The notes beneath the pieces were generated by a model. The model worked only from the letters and a program-made list of their open reading frames with translations. It was not told the DNA's origin and ran no database searches. DNA of 33,120 nt from UBA12088 sp964568345 (lineage in GTDB: Bacteria > Patescibacteriota > Minisyncoccia > Phycocordibacterales > UBA12088): assembly GCA_964568345.1 (NCBI GenBank), contig CAZMPG010000009.1:1-33120 (forward strand), given 5' to 3'. Shown piece after piece: positions 31,015-33,120 of the stretch. The position numbers and the translations under genes were made by a program. The first letter of the stretch is position 1, and every line of letters starts with the position of its first letter.

Positions 31015-32187
31015 CTAACGTACGATGCGCGTGACGCTGCGGTTCACAACGTTCACGATCGCTGCGAGCGTGTCAGCGTGACCGGTCACGATCACACCAC
31101 CCTCGCCGCCATTGCCGGCATCGCCCGCATCACCGGTTGCACCGGTCGAGCCGCCGTCGCCACCTTCGCCGCCGCTGCGTGCGTCACCGCCCACGGCGGT
31201 GCCGTCACCTTCGTCAGCGTGGTTGCCGTGGTGCCAGTCGAACGTGCGGGATACTGCGTTCTTGGCGTCAACGTCGGCATCGCCGCCGTTGCCGCCCTCA
31301 CCGCCCTCACCGCCTTCACCGGCATTGCTGCCCGTGTTGCCGCTTGCACCACCCTTGCCACCCTTGTCGCCGTCCGCGGTGTTGCTACCCGTCTGGGCAT
31401 CAACTGCACCGGCGTTTACGACAGACGCAAGGTTTGCGTTCGCGACGGACACGACGGTCGTCACGGGGACGAACTCCTTCGCGTACATCTCGAGGTGGTC
31501 ATCGCTCACGGAGCCGCTTGCCTTCGAGCTCTCGCTCTCTGAGGCGCTACCAGCGTGGTGGCCCCAGCGCTCGTCGCTCTCGGAGCGGTACTCCTTGCGA
31601 TACTTCTCGTAATAGCTGTCAGCTGCCATGTAGTACTCGTTGTACTGCTCGCAGCCGCAGTCCTCGACCGTGACATCAGTTGTGTTGCTGTTGACATCGT
31701 TCGAGATTGCGAGCGAAGCCGCAGCGTTGCCGGTAGCTATCATGCCGCCGTTGCCGCCGTTGCCGCCCTCACCACCCGTACCGGTCGAACCGGTCGAGCC
31801 ACCCAAGCCGCCGTTGCCACCAAAGCCGCCGGCGCCACCTTCGGCGTAGCCGTCATGTGCGTCAACGTCGGCATCGCCGCCGTTGCCACCTTCGCCGCCC
31901 TCACCGCCTTCACCGGCATTGCTGCCGCTTGTGCCAGACGTACCACCATTGCCACCCTTGCCACCGTTTGCAACATTGTTGCCGGTGTTTGAGGTAACAG
32001 ACACGGTGTTCACCACTGACGCGGTGTTGAGGTTTGCGACACTGACCGATGTGGTCACACCGCTCTGGCTCTGAGGTGCCGGAATCTCGACGAATGCGAG
32101 TGCCGGAGCCGCGAAGAGACCAAGCGTCAGGGAAGGCAGCATGGCGAGTGCCGCAGCCTTACCCATAGTTGTCTTTGCTGTAACCAT
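31015..32187 (-). CDS. Secreted Gly-rich surface protein with duplicated repeat module
   Basis: From the ATG at 32187 the product has 390 residues, with a clean signal peptide (about 1-32, ending APALAF). Earlier in-frame starts add a basic, non-signal N-terminus. Two large repeats (about 46-172 and 243-382) share one plan: SVANxNxASVVNxxxV with a TGxN turn, a Gly/Asn/Glu/Asp-rich stretch (GEGGEGGEGGNGGDADVDA in both), a second Gly-rich run, and a closing strand set with xTGxAxxxAxxxNxVN. Between them lies a Tyr/Glu/Ser-rich segment with CGC (about 176-235). No membrane anchor or sorting signal is visible. The same module occurs in the proteins at 25474 and 27515, suggesting co-assembly at the cell surface. 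Confidence 0.78.
   Translation of the reverse strand: MVTAKTTMGKAAALAMLPSLTLGLFAAPALAFVEIPAPQSQSGVTTSVSVANLNTASVVNTVSVTSNTGNNVANGGKGGNGGTSGTSGSNAGEGGEGGEGGNGGDADVDAHDGYAEGGAGGFGGNGGLGGSTGSTGTGGEGGNGGNGGMIATGNAAASLAISNDVNSNTTDVTVEDCGCEQYNEYYMAADSYYEKYRKEYRSESDERWGHHAGSASESESSKASGSVSDDHLEMYAKEFVPVTTVVSVANANLASVVNAGAVDAQTGSNTADGDKGGKGGASGNTGSNAGEGGEGGEGGNGGDADVDAKNAVSRTFDWHHGNHADEGDGTAVGGDARSGGEGGDGGSTGATGDAGDAGNGGEGGVIVTGHADTLAAIVNVVNRSVTRIVR
31265..31332 (-). repeat. 68-bp internal direct repeat, copy 1
   Basis: Matches 31859-31926 at 65 of 68 positions by eye and encodes the GEGGEGGEGGNGGDADVDA stretch of the second Gly-rich repeat. The nucleotide identity exceeds that of the surrounding repeat, which fits recent internal exchange. 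Confidence 0.8.
31859..31926 (-). repeat. 68-bp internal direct repeat, copy 2
   Basis: Partner of 31265-31332; it encodes the same Gly/Glu-rich stretch in the first repeat of the protein. Confidence 0.8.
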
Positions 32188-32400
32188 AGTTCTGATTTTC
32201 TCTCTTATGCTTCTAGTAAAGGATCCCTGCCGATTCCTCCGTCCCTTAAGGGTACACGGAAGAACCATGTGCCGGGCGCCTGTCCCGCTATACCGCGGGG
32301 GTATCGACCGTTGTGGAGTACACCGTTCTACACGGTATAACCCACACGACACCCAGTTTCCCAACTGGTCTCGTGTGCGCTATACGGCGTCGCGACGCTA
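32188..32400 (-). promoter_or_regulatory. Upstream region of the Gly-rich gene
   Basis: On the minus strand TTGGGA (about 32366-32361) and TTATAC (about 32342-32337) could form a promoter with an 18-bp spacer, giving a leader of about 140 bases. The -35 lies in a small hairpin (CCAGTT/AACTGG). The leader contains the palindrome CCCTTAAGGG (32243-32252). A weak GAGAG precedes the ATG. I see no gene between 32188 and 32608. Confidence 0.35.
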
Positions 32401-32608
32401 CTGTTGTGAGAGTACAAAAAACCACCCGACCCTCTTATTAGGGCGTGCGGCTCGCGCACACACAATCCACCGACTCGATCACACGAGAATGCTGTGCGCA
32501 ATAAAAAACCAGAAGCGACACCATGGTGACAGTGATGCGCTGGTTTCCCCTTTGTACCTACAAGTGTACACGGGGCTATCCTCCCGTCAACGCGTGGATG
32601 GCGCGCGT

Positions 32609-32637
32609 TGAGTATTACACAACACGATGGTATGGTG
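32609..32637 (+). promoter_or_regulatory. Promoter of the 32644 RNA candidate
   Basis: TTGAGT (32609-32614) and TATGGT (32632-32637) are separated by 17 bp; transcription would start near 32644. No open reading frame with a plausible product follows in the window. Confidence 0.5.
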
Positions 32638-32643
32638 TGTACA

Positions 32644-32765
32644 GGTACGTTGCACCGCGGTGCGTAGTGAGGTGTTGCGTAGTGAGAAGGGCGGCTACCC
32701 CAAAGGGGAAACCAGCTTCCTGTGAAGCTGCCGGGTGGCACGCCCTTCCCAACACGCAACGACGT
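32644..32765 (+). ncRNA. Candidate compact multi-branched RNA
   Basis: After a 12-bp palindrome (32652-32663) the sequence forms nested stems: 32674-32679 with 32755-32760, and 32687-32693 with 32741-32747 across an internal loop. Inside is a junction with CCCC-AAA-GGGG (32698-32708), AGCTTC-ctgt-GAAGCT (32714-32729) and GCCGGGTGGCA. An alternative stem pairs GCTACCC (32694-32700) with GGGTGGC (32733-32739), so two exclusive folds exist. It also shares GGGGAAACCAGC with the leader of the second TasA-like gene (22564-22575). No known class was recognised. Confidence 0.45.
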
Positions 32766-32869
32766 TCCGGTTATACCCCCCACGCCGCGCTTGCGTCAAC
32801 CTACCTTTGCGTGTCACAACCCATGCCGTAGGGTGCGGTGCGGTACGTAGTATGTACGTACTACGGCGG

Positions 32870-33120
32870 GTCACTGCTCATACCCTCCGCGTATGTCTCT
32901 GCGAGCCCGCAGTGACAGTGTGCGAAGGGTGAGAAGTTACGACGGCGGGTAAGCCCTCACACCATCCACACCACGTCCACTCGGCCGTCTTTGCGAGGAG
33001 ACGACCGGCGGGAGGCGACGAAGCAATCCATGGCTCGTGTCCTTCGTGCGCCGAGATCCTGGACCGCTTCCCGCCACGCTCTGCTCGCGGCTGAAGGCCT
33101 GTGGGCTCGCAGTACCCATT
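32870..33120 (-). repeat. Dispersed inverted-repeat element, copy 3 (opposite orientation)
   Basis: Read on the minus strand, this copy has the same order as copy 1: TGCGAGCCCACAGGCCTTCAG, then the arm GGCGGGAAGCGGTCCA, a variable centre, and the arm TGGATTGCTTCGTCGCC (33030-33014). CTCGCAAAGAC and a GTGTGAGGGC-type end follow. A partial flank (ATACCCTCCGCGTATGTCTC, 32880-32899) matches the start of copy 2. The element runs to the window edge and may continue beyond it. Confidence 0.7.

Noticed and set aside
32697..32750. T-box riboswitch suggested by GGGTGGCAC
   Set aside because: No stem I with a specifier loop, no complete TGGNACC antiterminator bulge, and no aminoacyl-tRNA synthetase or amino-acid gene downstream in the window.

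Overview
The window is a GC-rich (clearly above 60 % by eye), gene-dense piece of bacterial chromosome. No 16S rRNA is present, so the taxon is an inference. It best fits a Patescibacteria/CPR lineage, most likely Parcubacteria. The reasons are the gene families (SIMPL, TasA-like fibre proteins with a SipW-type peptidase, a cell-wall-binding domain of the type common in Parcubacteria), an rplK not followed by rplA (loss of ribosomal protein L1 is reported for part of Parcubacteria), leaderless start sites and many small membrane-anchored proteins of unknown function.

Layout. Positions 1-700 hold a dispersed repeat, a tRNA-His gene and an unusual stretch of hairpins built partly from tRNA-His 3'-end sequence. 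Positions 770-4207 encode an envelope redox cluster: a small membrane protein, a membrane-anchored DsbA-like oxidoreductase, a TlpA-like protein without any cysteine, CcdA, and a SIMPL-domain protein. After a hairpin-rich non-coding stretch comes a core block, secE-nusG-rplK (4670-5844), followed by a second copy of the dispersed repeat. Two small hypothetical genes (6165-7196) lead into a surface-glycan locus.

The glycan locus (7233-20967) is a tight co-directional run of glycosyltransferases: GT2, a GT4-deacetylase fusion, a GT4-GT4 fusion, a DUF2206-like polytopic protein and a GT4. Facing it is a 1037-residue fusion of a Wzx/MATE-type flippase with two tandem ATP-grasp-like domains, and divergent from that are a PslG-like glycosidase and a YdjM-like membrane hydrolase. 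Read together, these genes could build, trim, modify and export a lipid-linked glycan. The flippase-ATP-grasp fusion is the most unusual protein here, and it carries a perfect 202-bp internal duplication.

From 20968 on, a structured non-coding RNA region with a terminator precedes a surface-fibre operon: two TasA/camelysin-type proteins, a SipW-type signal peptidase, and a third SipW-type substrate with a Gly-rich tail. A YdcF-like gene follows. On the minus strand (32187 to 27515) lie three secreted proteins. Two of these, and the third SipW substrate, share one repeat module (Asn/Val-rich strands ending in a Thr-Gly turn), and the largest ends in a peptidoglycan-binding domain. The module therefore links the fibre operon to the minus-strand surface proteins. 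The right end (32188-33120) has no convincing gene but holds a promoter, a compact multi-branched RNA candidate and an inverted third copy of the dispersed repeat.
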